Below are positions 54,837-63,659 of a DNA stretch of 64,000 bases, one piece after another (the first letter of the stretch is position 1; each line of letters starts with the position of its first letter). The notes under the pieces were generated by a model, which was given only the letters and a program-made list of their open reading frames with translations, was not told the origin of the DNA and made no database searches. Source of the DNA: Pseudoalteromonas umbrosa (GTDB taxonomy: Bacteria > Pseudomonadota > Gammaproteobacteria > Enterobacterales > Alteromonadaceae). The translations under genes and the position numbers were made by a program. Location: the NCBI RefSeq assembly GCF_030125375.1, contig NZ_JASJUU010000003.1, positions 944,247 to 1,008,246 on the forward strand, written 5' to 3'.

Positions 54837-55856
54837 ATGAAGTATTTTTTTCCCCTGCTTTTGCTGTTTTTATCTTGTCAAAGCAGTGTTTCTGCCAGTG
54901 AAAAACAGGACCTAGACTTTGCAACGGAGTCTGAGCGGGTCAAATACCTAGCGCTCAACTACCCAGCGGAGGCTGTGAGTTATTACGAGCAAAATGCTCA
55001 AAAACTGCTTGTACAAAGTTCTGCTCAGACGGTATCCATCTATAGTAGCTTATTGGCTGCTGCCAGTAATACGGGTAATATTAAGTTAGTTGAAGAGCTT
55101 GTTTCGCTACTGTCTGACGAAAGGCTGAGTCCACATAGTTCTGGTTCTCGATTTACCATAATTAATGTCATTGGCGTTGCATATCGATTGAATCGCCAGT
55201 TTGATGACGCAATTACAACGTATAAATGTGCGCTTAAGCATGCTCACAACAGCACGGAGAAGATGACCGCGAAGGTGAATCTGTCTATTGCGTATCGGAT
55301 GGACAATCAGCCTGCGATTAGTTTTCAAATTCTTCAAAGTGTTGATGAAGCTATTCTCAGTGGCCGACGAAAAGCAGGATTGCTAGTCGTTAAAGGCAAT
55401 ACAGCAGTCGTTTTAGATAAACCAAAAGTGGCTATTAGCTATTTCATTGCCGCGAGGCAACATTATTTAAAAGACAAGCATCAGCGAAATGCTGCGAGAG
55501 TAACGGTTAATTTGTTAGGCGCTGCCTTAATCGCAAGGCGTTCAGAACTATATGAAAAATATCGTAAAAAGCTAACACCGATTTTTGAGGCATACTTACC
55601 ACAGAGCGATCAGTTGTATCTTAAGTGGTTAGATCTTATGCATGAAAGTGTGAAATCCAATCGACTTGCTGATCATACCTTGCAGTACACAAAAAAACAC
55701 CTTTCTCGATTAATAAAAGAAGGCTATGAAGGGCCTGTACACAAGCTACTCAAGTCGTTAAATGCGGAGTTTTTGATGCCAACAGAGTCGCGACAGCACT
55801 TAATTTTGACGTCGCTTAGTACTGATTTAGCTAAACCTTGGTGTCAGGAACTTTGA
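54837..55856 (+). CDS. Secreted helical-repeat protein, tandem paralogue 3 of 3
   Basis: 339 residues, signal peptide about 1-20 ('...LSCQSSVSAS'). Same architecture as the two upstream paralogues: 'ERVKYLALNYPAEAVSYY', 'YKCALKHAHN', 'KVNLSIAYRMDNQPAISFQIL' (in part), 'VKGNTAVVLDK', 'HQRNAARVTVNLLGAAL', 'YLKWLDLMHESV' and the C-terminal 'KPWCQEL'. It is closer to paralogue 2 than to 1 in the 'RNAARVTVNLLGAAL' block, which suggests successive duplications. No catalytic motif. Function unknown. Confidence 0.78.
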   Translation: MKYFFPLLLLFLSCQSSVSASEKQDLDFATESERVKYLALNYPAEAVSYYEQNAQKLLVQSSAQTVSIYSSLLAAASNTGNIKLVEELVSLLSDERLSPHSSGSRFTIINVIGVAYRLNRQFDDAITTYKCALKHAHNSTEKMTAKVNLSIAYRMDNQPAISFQILQSVDEAILSGRRKAGLLVVKGNTAVVLDKPKVAISYFIAARQHYLKDKHQRNAARVTVNLLGAALIARRSELYEKYRKKLTPIFEAYLPQSDQLYLKWLDLMHESVKSNRLADHTLQYTKKHLSRLIKEGYEGPVHKLLKSLNAEFLMPTESRQHLILTSLSTDLAKPWCQEL

Positions 55857-55910
55857 CAAGCTTTTAATCTATGCCATTGTTTTAGTATATGCATTTATAG
55901 TGGTGCAGAT

Positions 55911-56651
55911 ATGACAAATTGGGTAATAGGAAAAGTTGTAGAAGTAAACTGGTGGACGCCGAGCTTATTCAGCCTGAAAGTAGCAGCCGATATACAAAAC
56001 TTCACAGCAGGCCAATTCACGAAATTGGCTCTTGATATAGATGGTAAGCGAGTAGCACGTGCATACTCTTTTGTAAATTCACCCTCAGATCCCTTACATG
56101 AGTTCTTTTTGATAGAAGTCGAAGATGGTGCGTTGTCCTCTAGATTAGCGCAACTCAATGAAGGTGATGACGTCTGGGTTTACAGCAAGCCTTCGGGCTA
56201 TTTTACTGTGAATGAAGTTCCCCAAGCTGATACTTTATGGATGTTATCTACGGGGACGGCAATTGGACCATTTTTATCGATCGTGAGTGACGGAAAGCTA
56301 TGGAAGCAGTTTAATCGAGTTGTACTTGTTCATGGTGTAAGATTAAATACTGATCTTTGCTATCAAGATCAAATTCGTGCAACGGAAAAGCTGTTCAAAC
56401 AATTTATTTATGTCCCTTTGGTTAGTCGTGAAAAGCCAGATATAGGTCTCAGTGGCAGAGTGACAGACAATATAAAAAACGGACAGCTTTTGAAGTTCTG
56501 CAACTTGTCTGCAATACCTAAAGACAGCCATTTTATGTTATGTGGCAACCCTGAGATGGTAAAAGACACGACATTACTCTTACAGCAGCTTGGGTTTAAA
56601 AAGCATCGTAGGGTAGAGCCTGGACATATTACAGTTGAGCAATATTGGTAA
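55911..56651 (+). CDS. fpr: Ferredoxin--NADP reductase
   Basis: 246 residues, the normal bacterial Fpr length. FAD-binding 'RAYSFVNSPSD' is at about residues 46-56, the NADP-binding 'MLSTGTAIGPFLS' at about 111-123, and 'FMLCGNPEMVKDT' near 207. It ends in 'VEQYW', like E. coli Fpr. It passes electrons between NADPH and ferredoxin or flavodoxin and helps in oxidative stress defence. It is transcribed from its own start, 54 bases after the third paralogue. Confidence 0.95.
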   Translation: MTNWVIGKVVEVNWWTPSLFSLKVAADIQNFTAGQFTKLALDIDGKRVARAYSFVNSPSDPLHEFFLIEVEDGALSSRLAQLNEGDDVWVYSKPSGYFTVNEVPQADTLWMLSTGTAIGPFLSIVSDGKLWKQFNRVVLVHGVRLNTDLCYQDQIRATEKLFKQFIYVPLVSREKPDIGLSGRVTDNIKNGQLLKFCNLSAIPKDSHFMLCGNPEMVKDTTLLLQQLGFKKHRRVEPGHITVEQYW

Positions 56652-56721
56652 GCTGAACCTTCACTGTATTACATATTATAAAATTGTTATACTTACTTGC
56701 CCGTACCAAAAAGGGGGAAGT

Positions 56722-57177
56722 ATGAGGTATTTTTTTCTATTCGCTTTGTGTATGTGTTCGTTAGCTTTTGCTAACCCAGCATTTGATGATAAAGCCAGCG
56801 AATATAATCTACAAAAAACAGAGCAGGAGAAAGCTGCAGAGGCTGTCATAGATAAACTGATCCATGCATATAACAATCAAAATATTCGTCAGTTTTTGGC
56901 CTTGTATGCAGAAGATGTGGAGTTTTATATGTATCCTCAAACCTTGATGTTCACAGGCAAAAAACCGCTTATCAAACGTTATGGTTTGATGTTTGAGAAG
57001 ATGCATTGTATGAAGTCAACGTCTATTAAAAGGATCACGAACGGCAATATCGTCATTGACCACGAAACCTCTGAGATCTGTACAAAAGAGGATGGTGTGA
57101 TTGATAAACGCTCTGAGTTTGTGACAAGTTATCAAATTGAAGATGGCAAAATTCAAAAGGTCGTATTCTTTCGATAA
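56722..57177 (+). CDS. Periplasmic SnoaL/NTF2-like protein
   Basis: 151 residues from ATG 56722, which follows GGGGGAAG; an upstream open stretch is not coding. Signal peptide about 1-17 ('...CSLAFA'). The mature part is an NTF2-like cone fold: 'EAVIDKLIHAYNNQNIRQFLALYAEDVEFY' (in part, about 35-64) and 'SYQIEDGKIQKVVFF' at the end. Such domains bind small ligands or act as lyases; no catalytic set is evident. Function unknown. Confidence 0.75.
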   Translation: MRYFFLFALCMCSLAFANPAFDDKASEYNLQKTEQEKAAEAVIDKLIHAYNNQNIRQFLALYAEDVEFYMYPQTLMFTGKKPLIKRYGLMFEKMHCMKSTSIKRITNGNIVIDHETSEICTKEDGVIDKRSEFVTSYQIEDGKIQKVVFFR

Positions 57178-57200
57178 TCCCTCTGCATAGGGTTATTTTT
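57174..57200 (+). terminator. Weak terminator after SnoaL-like gene
   Basis: ataatccc and gggttat pair with one bulge around tctgcata and are followed by five T. It overlaps the stop codon region of the upstream gene. Confidence 0.4.
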
Positions 57201-57351
57201 GTATGGCAAAGCGACAAACTATTGTTGCTTTGCACGTATTTATTGATTTTATTTTTCTCATCACACCATAACGACTATCCTTTGAGTAAAGCGTAACGAA
57301 AAGATTGCGCAATAATTGTCATTGTTTTATCGGTAACTATTTGGAGGAGTC

Positions 57352-58089
57352 GTGATTGACAGGTTAGCACTGTTGCTGGTGCTTTTGTTTATTTGTATCC
57401 AAAACCATGCTTTTGCGGATATTCCAAAGCTGCAAGTGGTTACCGAAGAGTGGGTACCATATAATTATGCAAACCAACAGGGGGAAATTGTTGGTCGCGC
57501 GACTCAAAAGGTACGAGAAGTGTTAGATCTTGCGGGTATTGAATATGAGATCAAGCTTTATCCTTGGGCGCGCTCAATGAAGTTGACAAAAACACAACCT
57601 AATACAATGATTTACTCGATTTATCGAAGTAGTGATCGTGAAAACTTGTTTGAGTGGGCATGCCCTCTACTGAGGCCTGTGCGACAATATTTGTTTCGCT
57701 TAAAAAGCAGGACGGATATTCAGGTGGCCTCTCTTGAAGATGCGAAAAAATATGTCATATCGATTGTACGTGGCAGTGTCGTGCATGAGTTTTTAACCAA
57801 ACAAGGGTTTGAGTCGGGCACAAACCTTGATATCACCGCAGATCCAAGTGCGTCACAGAGAAAGTTATTAGCTGGACGAATTGATTTCTTACTGACAACA
57901 GAGTACACAATGCATGAGACATTGAAATCTATTGGCGTTAACTATGATGCGGTTGTACCTGTTATCGAAGTGCGGAATAACTCTGATAGGCGAGCATGCA
58001 TGGCGTTTAATTTAAATACTGATAAACAGTTAATTGATAAAGTGAGAAGGGCATTAGCTGAGCATAATAGCCGTTATATTGGCCCTTAA
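57352..58089 (+). CDS. Periplasmic solute-binding protein, SBP_bac_3-like
   Basis: 245 residues, GTG start at 57352 preceded by GGAGGAG. Signal peptide about 1-23. The chain follows the family: 'LQVVTEEWVPYNYANQQGEIVGRATQKV' (in part, about 27-54), 'YPWARSMKLTKTQPNTMIYSI' (in part) and 'LLAGRIDFLLTTEYT'. It is a stand-alone binding protein without transporter genes, like the one at 5985; both share the 'P.ARAM/PWARSM' block. Ligand unknown. Confidence 0.85.
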   Translation: MIDRLALLLVLLFICIQNHAFADIPKLQVVTEEWVPYNYANQQGEIVGRATQKVREVLDLAGIEYEIKLYPWARSMKLTKTQPNTMIYSIYRSSDRENLFEWACPLLRPVRQYLFRLKSRTDIQVASLEDAKKYVISIVRGSVVHEFLTKQGFESGTNLDITADPSASQRKLLAGRIDFLLTTEYTMHETLKSIGVNYDAVVPVIEVRNNSDRRACMAFNLNTDKQLIDKVRRALAEHNSRYIGP

Positions 58090-58119
58090 CTTTACGGGTG
58101 AGTATTTTTATCTCACATC

Positions 58120-58347
58120 TTACCAAGGCTTTAATGTATTTCGACTTTTTTTGGGCTTATCAACAAGGTATTTATTAAATAATCGTTTTCCATTATCATA
58201 TTCGAGTGATGTATGTTTGGTATTTGGATTCGCAATAATTGCTAATATTGCGAGCAAACTCGTTCTTAAAAATTCCATTTCTAATAAATAGATGAATGAT
58301 AGCGTTGTCATTGCTATACACGATATAAAGCGAATTAAAAAAATCAT
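58120..58347 (-). CDS. Small putative membrane protein
   Basis: 75 residues. The start ATG (58347) has AAGGA five bases upstream on the minus strand. A hydrophobic N-terminal half (about 1-40, 'MIFLIRFISCIAMTTLSFIYLL...LLAILAIIA') is followed by a basic tail ('DKPKKSRNTLKPW'), which would give one or two helices with a cytoplasmic tail. It is antisense to nothing else credible. Family not recognised. It may be a spurious frame. Confidence 0.4.
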   Translation of the reverse strand: MIFLIRFISCIAMTTLSFIYLLEMEFLRTSLLAILAIIANPNTKHTSLEYDNGKRLFNKYLVDKPKKSRNTLKPW

Positions 58348-58597
58348 GCCTGTCCTTGTGCAAATTTCATAACGCCACTTTAAAGTTATTACTCAACCCT
58401 TTCAAGAGGTCAGATGAGCTTTTATACATAATTACATTTATTGACATGATTAGCCTACAGTTCATATAGGCGATGTCTCACAAATTAAAACCCTTAACTT
58501 AAATTAATGTTTGGAATAAAAAAATAAGTTTTTAACCAAGCAATCAGTTTATCTCTTACTATGCTGTAATATAAAGAGCGACGAGTTGGAAAAACTT
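58348..58597. other. AT-rich intergenic region upstream of the metalloprotease
   Basis: About 250 bases with low GC and no reading frame of interest. The protease promoter should lie here, for example in the tract before 58570, but the boxes are not distinct. No repeat seen. Confidence 0.35.
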
Positions 58598-61156
58598 ATG
58601 GTGAAATATTTTATTTTTGCTTTTATGGCGCTATTGGTCACTTTTAATGTGAAAAGTGAAACAAATTTGTGGTCAGAGCTTAAAGGCAAGCAAAATTTTA
58701 ATGGGTTAAATCAGGTTTATTTAGATACTACCAAGATAACCCAGCTTTTAGCTGTTGATGGTGATATATCAATACAATTACCATCACCTGATGGTGAACT
58801 GTACGAATTCCAATTGACGCCGTACTCAGTAATGCCAAAAGTATTAGCGAGTAAGTATCCTGAAATTAAAACGTACACTGGTGTTATGGTTACTAACCCT
58901 GCAGTGCGAGGGACTTTTGACTTTTCTCCTAATGGTTTTTTTGGCGTGTATGAACTGTCAGGGAAGCGCGTATTTATAGAGCCTATTAATAGGAAAAGTC
59001 AACAAAATAGAGCACTGTATAGGGTGTATAACAAACATGCAATAATCAGTCAAAGTGTAAAATCCGAGTATGTACTGCATGAACCGATTAAGCGCAATGT
59101 TAAAATCGCAGCTCAAACACAATCACGCCTAAGCAATAAATTACAATACAGATTTGGTTTGAATGAAGACCTAAAATATAGGCTGGCAATTGTAACTACG
59201 GGCGAATATGCGCAATTCCATGGGGGAACTAAACTGTCAGTTATGGCTGCGTTGGTGACACTTGTGAATCGTGTGAACCAAATTTATATGCGAGACTTAT
59301 CAACATCATTTGAGCTGATAGCTAACAATGATGATTTGATTTTTTTAGACCCAACAGCAGATCCTTTTGTGAACGATGATACTGATATTGATAAAATTGC
59401 AGATGCGATTGCCAATATAACTAATGCTGATAGTTATGATATAGGGCATTTAGTAGGAACCGGAGCAGGCGGACTTGCAGGTTTTGGTGTTGCATGTACA
59501 AGCGCAAAAGCTGAAGGAGTCACAGGCAACCCGCAGCCCATAAACGACGCATTTGCTATTGATTATGTAGCTCATGAACTTGGACATCAATTGGGGGCAG
59601 ACCATACATTTAATGGTCTTGTTGGTGCGTGTGACGGAAACCGTGTAGAAGATGCCGCATTTGAACCTGGTAGCGGTTCAACCATTATGGGGTATACAGG
59701 TATTTGTGAAACTCAAAATCTTCAAGCAAATTCGGATCCGTATTTTCATGTTTATTCCTTAGAACAGATGGCTACCTTCACTCGACAGGCTGATGGCAGT
59801 TCGTGCGGTGTAAGAACTGCAAAATCAAATCAAGCACCTATTGTTGAGGCTGGGGAAAATTACACAGTTCCTGCGAGAACACCTTTCACATTAAGTGGCA
59901 GCGCGACGGATGCTGATGGTGATATATTAATGTATAGCTGGGAGCAAAGTGATTTAGGAGGAGCTACTAATAGCCCTCAAGAAGATGGAGTTGATATGGG
60001 AACGGGGCCCTTGTTCCGTGTATTCAGCCCCGTCACAGATGGGTCCAGAACATTTCCTAAAATGGCAGACGTACTGTCTGGACAGGTTAGTTATGGAGAA
60101 GCATTACCGACAACTAGTCGCAGTTTGAACTTTAAATTATTAGTGAGAGACGGAGCAGGTAATATTGCAGATGACTCAATGACAGTCACGGTCGTTGGTA
60201 ATGAACAAGGGTTTTCCATACAAGACCCCACAAGCGGCACGCTTTGGACTCTTGGTACACAAATGGTACGGTGGGAAACTGCAGATACTGAGAATGCGCC
60301 CATATCTTGTTCGTCTGTAGATATTTTATTATCCCTAGATGGAGGTGAAACATTCCCGACGGTAATTGCAGACAATGTCGCTAATGATGGTCAGCAAGAA
60401 GTGACTTTATCTGGGCTTGTGAGTTCTGCCGATGGCAAGCTAAAAATTAAGTGTAACAACAATATCTTTTTTGCAGTTAACAGTGGCAATCTGCAAATAC
60501 AAGGTAGTTCGGAACCGATAGCTCCAAATATTACTGAGCAGGAAAGTTTAGAAGTTGCAGAAGATACTAGTATTACTTTAGAAATTAGCAATTTCAGGTA
60601 TGAAGGCGGATTTAATGCAGAGTCGCTTACGGTGGGGAGTGGTAGTAATTATAATGTGAACGGTTTAACGGTTACCCCTGCGGAAAATTTCAATGGGACA
60701 CTCACCGTGCCTATTACCGCAGCGCGTGGAGAACTCATAAGTGATGTTTTTAACGCCAATATTAACGTGACTGCTGTAAATGACGCTCCCTCAGGTCAAG
60801 ATGACACCTTTTCCGTAACGCTCAATACGCAAAATAACCTTTTAAATGTATTGGCAAATGATATTGATATTGATGGGGATAATTTAGTAATAGGCACAGT
60901 AAATTATCAAGGCACAGGTAGTGTGCTTGTGTCCAATAACCAACTCTCTTATACGCCAGCTGCAGATTTTCTGGGCTCTGAACAGTTATCTTATGTTGTT
61001 AGAGATGCCGCAGGAGTTGAGGCTACGGCACAGGTCACGATAACTGTTTCTGCGCCACCGAGCGATGGAGGTGGGTCGTCAGGGTTTATGTATTACCTTT
61101 GTTATATGATGTCGGTGCTATTTTTATTGAGAGCTAGGCTAAGGAGGCTGGTTTGA
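58598..61156 (+). CDS. Secreted reprolysin-type zinc metalloprotease with GlyGly-CTERM sorting tail
   Basis: 852 residues from ATG 58598 (TTG 58586 possible). Signal peptide about 1-21, then a propeptide-like region. The metalloprotease domain has the zinc motif 'HELGHQLGADH' (His326, Glu327, His330, His336) and a Met-turn 'STIMGYTG'. Next come a PKD/Ig-like domain ('NQAPIVEAGENYTVPA') and a cadherin-like segment ('NDAPSGQDDTFSV', 'VLANDIDIDGDN'). The C-terminus 'GGGSSG', a hydrophobic helix and 'RARLRRLV' form a GlyGly-CTERM signal, cut by rhombosortase for release or anchoring. A likely surface or secreted protease. Its stop overlaps the next gene. Confidence 0.93.
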   Translation: MVKYFIFAFMALLVTFNVKSETNLWSELKGKQNFNGLNQVYLDTTKITQLLAVDGDISIQLPSPDGELYEFQLTPYSVMPKVLASKYPEIKTYTGVMVTNPAVRGTFDFSPNGFFGVYELSGKRVFIEPINRKSQQNRALYRVYNKHAIISQSVKSEYVLHEPIKRNVKIAAQTQSRLSNKLQYRFGLNEDLKYRLAIVTTGEYAQFHGGTKLSVMAALVTLVNRVNQIYMRDLSTSFELIANNDDLIFLDPTADPFVNDDTDIDKIADAIANITNADSYDIGHLVGTGAGGLAGFGVACTSAKAEGVTGNPQPINDAFAIDYVAHELGHQLGADHTFNGLVGACDGNRVEDAAFEPGSGSTIMGYTGICETQNLQANSDPYFHVYSLEQMATFTRQADGSSCGVRTAKSNQAPIVEAGENYTVPARTPFTLSGSATDADGDILMYSWEQSDLGGATNSPQEDGVDMGTGPLFRVFSPVTDGSRTFPKMADVLSGQVSYGEALPTTSRSLNFKLLVRDGAGNIADDSMTVTVVGNEQGFSIQDPTSGTLWTLGTQMVRWETADTENAPISCSSVDILLSLDGGETFPTVIADNVANDGQQEVTLSGLVSSADGKLKIKCNNNIFFAVNSGNLQIQGSSEPIAPNITEQESLEVAEDTSITLEISNFRYEGGFNAESLTVGSGSNYNVNGLTVTPAENFNGTLTVPITAARGELISDVFNANINVTAVNDAPSGQDDTFSVTLNTQNNLLNVLANDIDIDGDNLVIGTVNYQGTGSVLVSNNQLSYTPAADFLGSEQLSYVVRDAAGVEATAQVTITVSAPPSDGGGSSGFMYYLCYMMSVLFLLRARLRRLV

Positions 61157-61536
61157 AAGTATATTTTAGTTTGATGTTACTGGGTTGCTTGGCTGTTGGC
61201 TGTGCAGATGGCTACGGCAAACATCGAGAAGAGCTAAGTACAGAGATGAAGGTTCAAAAAGACGTGTCAGATGCTATAGAGCATGCAGTTGAAAAGAACG
61301 ATTTCAGATTATACGCAACAACTGGTCGTCGGCCAGTTTTCCCTGGACTTGAGCAGCTTGATTTTGAAGAGCTTAAATCATTGTGTGGCCTTAAATATTT
61401 ACCCAGCTCTGGTGATGTAATTAAATCTGAGCAGGCTAAACAGCAACGTCTAAAGCAGTATGAATTTGCTAAGAGCTACAATTTAAAAATATATGCTAGG
61501 TGTAGGAAAAACGCTAATGCCCAGCGAGAGGAATAA
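61153..61536 (+). CDS. Small lipoprotein coupled to the metalloprotease
   Basis: 127 residues. TTG start at 61153 overlaps the protease stop codon (TTGA), so translation is coupled. The lipobox is 'LGCLAVGC' with Asp at +2 after the lipidated Cys, a signal for inner-membrane retention in enterics. The rest is helical and charged ('EELSTEMKVQKDVSDAIEHAVEK', in part) with two further Cys. The tight coupling suggests a helper, inhibitor or assembly factor for the protease; that is inference. Family not recognised. Confidence 0.78.
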   Translation: MKVYFSLMLLGCLAVGCADGYGKHREELSTEMKVQKDVSDAIEHAVEKNDFRLYATTGRRPVFPGLEQLDFEELKSLCGLKYLPSSGDVIKSEQAKQQRLKQYEFAKSYNLKIYARCRKNANAQREE

Positions 61537-61540
61537 GAAT

Positions 61541-61581
61541 AGACAGACTAAACTCGAGCTACTTATTTAGTCTGTCTTTAA
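61541..61581. terminator. Bidirectional terminator after protease/lipoprotein operon
   Basis: agacagactaaa (61541-61552) pairs perfectly with tttagtctgtct (61566-61577) and is followed by tttaa; it also lies at the end of the convergent bufferin-type operon. Confidence 0.8.
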
Positions 61582-62003
61582 TTGAGTGAGGTTAACAGTT
61601 TTTTGATGCTGACTCTCACTTGGTCAATATCGTCAACAATAAGTAAAACGGACTGGTTATCGTCAGGCACTGACTCCCAATGCTCAGACCAAGTTTGGTG
61701 TAGCGCACTGGAACTTAACTGTACGTCTTGGTTGGCTAAATAGCTAAAGTCTGTGATAAGGCCTACTCTTATCCAACCTTTTCGCGGGCTCGCCGTGCTC
61801 ATATCTTTATCATAATGCGAGATATAAATGAGTTGTTCTAATGCAGCAAGTTCTTTAAGTATCTCAAAACAAGCAAGGCGAACATTACTATTATGCTCAG
61901 AGACTTCTAACCGCCAAGTGTTATAACTGAAACCGATTAAAGCAAATAGCATGCTAAAGATGACACTGATTTGATAGAGTTGAAGCCTTTGTCTCATTTT
62001 CAT
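61578..62003 (-). CDS. Single-pass membrane protein at the end of the bufferin operon
   Basis: About 141 residues from ATG 62003; a longer frame overlaps the DUF2063 gene by 31 bases and is less likely. A single transmembrane segment lies near the N-terminus ('QISVIFSMLFALIGFSYNTW'), followed by a soluble periplasmic or cytoplasmic part of about 110 residues with no recognised fold ('VLLIVDDIDQVRVSIKKLL' at the end). Bufferin/Hvf operons usually end with a DoxX protein; this is not one. It is 11 bases downstream of the DUF2063 gene, so co-transcribed. Role unknown. Confidence 0.65.
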   Translation of the reverse strand: MKMRQRLQLYQISVIFSMLFALIGFSYNTWRLEVSEHNSNVRLACFEILKELAALEQLIYISHYDKDMSTASPRKGWIRVGLITDFSYLANQDVQLSSSALHQTWSEHWESVPDDNQSVLLIVDDIDQVRVSIKKLLTSLN

Positions 62004-62014
62004 ATCAGTGCCTG

Positions 62015-62803
62015 CTATTGTGTTACAGAGGTCTGTAAAAACCAACCTAGCTCTATTCCTTGCTGCAGTAACTGCATGACTTCAACTGTGCCTTGTTGTT
62101 GATCGCCAGTGACATTTGCTGCGGCTTCACAAATAAAGCCAAACGGTAAGCCTTGTTTTATACTCATCAAACATTGAAAGTGGCATTCAGATAAAGGGTA
62201 AAAGCCAGTTCTTTTGTCGCGGGCTCTGGCGATGATCCAATGTTGGACATTGTTCAATTCTGGTGATGGTGGAGGAGTGCCATTTTTCAGCGCTTGCCAA
62301 CTTTCAACGGCTGCGTACCTACATGTAAGTAGGTGTACACTATCGTGCACGCTCAAAATAATATTAGGCCAATCAGTTTGCTCAATTGATTGTAAATGGA
62401 CAAGCTCCAATAATTTGCTGTCAGCTGCGTCGAAAGCTTGAAGTAATAGTCGTTCAAATTGAGCAATTTCGGATAGTATGCCGTACTCTTGAAAAGGTGA
62501 ATGAGTACTGAGAAAGTTTGGAAGGCGGTCACCATACTCTCGAAGAGATGGCGATTGAGAAGGAAATAAAGCTAAATATGCCTCAGCCATTTGATCGAAT
62601 AATTCATCACCTAAATACAAGCCAAGCATTTCATGGTCTTGTTCTAGCACTTTCTTAAGCCTAATTTGATATGCATTTTGATAGATTTCACTGCGTTGCT
62701 CGGGCGACAAGCCTGTTTGTTGTGCGATATGATCTGTAAAGCTTGTATTGTGTCCCTGCAGCATCGCTATAAAGTCACTTTGTAATTGTTCAAGCGTACT
62801 CAT
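62015..62803 (-). CDS. DUF2063 peptide-modification partner protein (HvfC/BufC-like)
   Basis: About 262 residues from ATG 62803 ('MSTLEQLQSDFIAMLQGH'). The N-terminal DUF2063 domain shows 'RSEIYQNAYQIRLKKVLEQDHEML' (in part, residues about 37-60), 'YLALFPSQSPSLREYGDRLP' and 'LSEIAQFERLLLQAFDA'. In Hvf and bufferin RiPP systems this protein binds the precursor leader and helps the DUF692 iron enzyme. Its start overlaps the DUF692 gene by 14 bases. Family assignment is firm; the function is taken from the related systems. Confidence 0.9.
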   Translation of the reverse strand: MSTLEQLQSDFIAMLQGHNTSFTDHIAQQTGLSPEQRSEIYQNAYQIRLKKVLEQDHEMLGLYLGDELFDQMAEAYLALFPSQSPSLREYGDRLPNFLSTHSPFQEYGILSEIAQFERLLLQAFDAADSKLLELVHLQSIEQTDWPNIILSVHDSVHLLTCRYAAVESWQALKNGTPPPSPELNNVQHWIIARARDKRTGFYPLSECHFQCLMSIKQGLPFGFICEAAANVTGDQQQGTVEVMQLLQQGIELGWFLQTSVTQ

Positions 62804-63635
62804 AATTTTTCCAGTTGCTTGGGGCCAAAGATCTTGCATGCGTTAGCTCAGCCATGATTTCTTTGAAATCAGGGAAATTGTCATCTCTTTCTATCATGGT
62901 ATTGACAGGTGTATGGCTGTTTGCAAATTTTGAGAATAATTCCCATACGGCATCGCATATAGGTTGATCGTGTGTATCAATGATGTGGCTGCCAAAATCG
63001 CTATGGCCAGCTAGATGTATTTGCGCAATAGCAGATTGGGGGATAGCATCTAAAAATTCATTAGGATCAAATTGGTGATTACGCGCACTGACATAAATAT
63101 TATTGATGTCTAATAGGAACTGGCAACCTGTTCTGTTGTGCAGTTCAGCTAAAAATGTCCATTCGTTCATTTCTGATGCTTGATAGGTGAGGTAACTGGA
63201 TACATTTTCTAAAATAAGTGGACGCTCTAAATAGTCTTGCACAATGGATAAGCGTTGACTCAAATGCGTTAGAGATTCTTCTGTATAGGGCATGGGAAGC
63301 AGATCATGGCTATTAAAGTCTCCTAGAGAAGAAAAACATAAATGGTCGGATATCCAAAGCGGCTGAACACGATTAATTGTCTTTTTAAGCTTATCTAAAT
63401 AGTCAAAGTTGACATCAGATGTACTGCCAATAGACATGGATACACCGTGCATCACAATGGGGTATCGTTCCTTTATTTGCGATAAATAGTGCCAAGGTTT
63501 ACCACCTGCAACAAAGTAATTCTCGGAGATGATTTCAAACCAGTCTACCTTTGGGTTAGTCGCTATTATTTCTTCAAAATAACAAGTGCGTAAACCAAGT
63601 CCGAAACCAATATAAGGGGAAGGAGTGCTATTCAA
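62790..63635 (-). CDS. DUF692 / MNIO-family multinuclear iron oxygenase, bufferin maturase
   Basis: 281 residues of the DUF692 TIM barrel (MbnB/HvfB/BufB family). Likely iron ligands are His63 ('MHGVSMSIGS'), Asp97/His98 ('WISDHLCFS'), Glu143/Asn144 ('ILENVSSYL'), Asp176/Asn178 ('LLDINNIYVS'), His207/His211 ('QIHLAGHSD') and Glu249 ('MIERDDN'). All family positions look intact. These enzymes oxidise Cys in small precursor peptides to heterocycles or thioamides that bind copper. The precursor gene lies 59 bases upstream on the same strand and the DUF2063 partner overlaps the end. Confidence 0.93.
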   Translation of the reverse strand: MNSTPSPYIGFGLGLRTCYFEEIIATNPKVDWFEIISENYFVAGGKPWHYLSQIKERYPIVMHGVSMSIGSTSDVNFDYLDKLKKTINRVQPLWISDHLCFSSLGDFNSHDLLPMPYTEESLTHLSQRLSIVQDYLERPLILENVSSYLTYQASEMNEWTFLAELHNRTGCQFLLDINNIYVSARNHQFDPNEFLDAIPQSAIAQIHLAGHSDFGSHIIDTHDQPICDAVWELFSKFANSHTPVNTMIERDDNFPDFKEIMAELTHARSLAPSNWKNYEYA

Positions 63636-63659
63636 GCTATTCTCACAAGATTAGTTGTT

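Noticed and set aside
58079..58291. A 70-codon plus-strand frame after the solute-binding protein
   Set aside because: No RBS, overlaps the upstream gene's end, and composition is unlike a protein; the minus-strand frame is slightly better.
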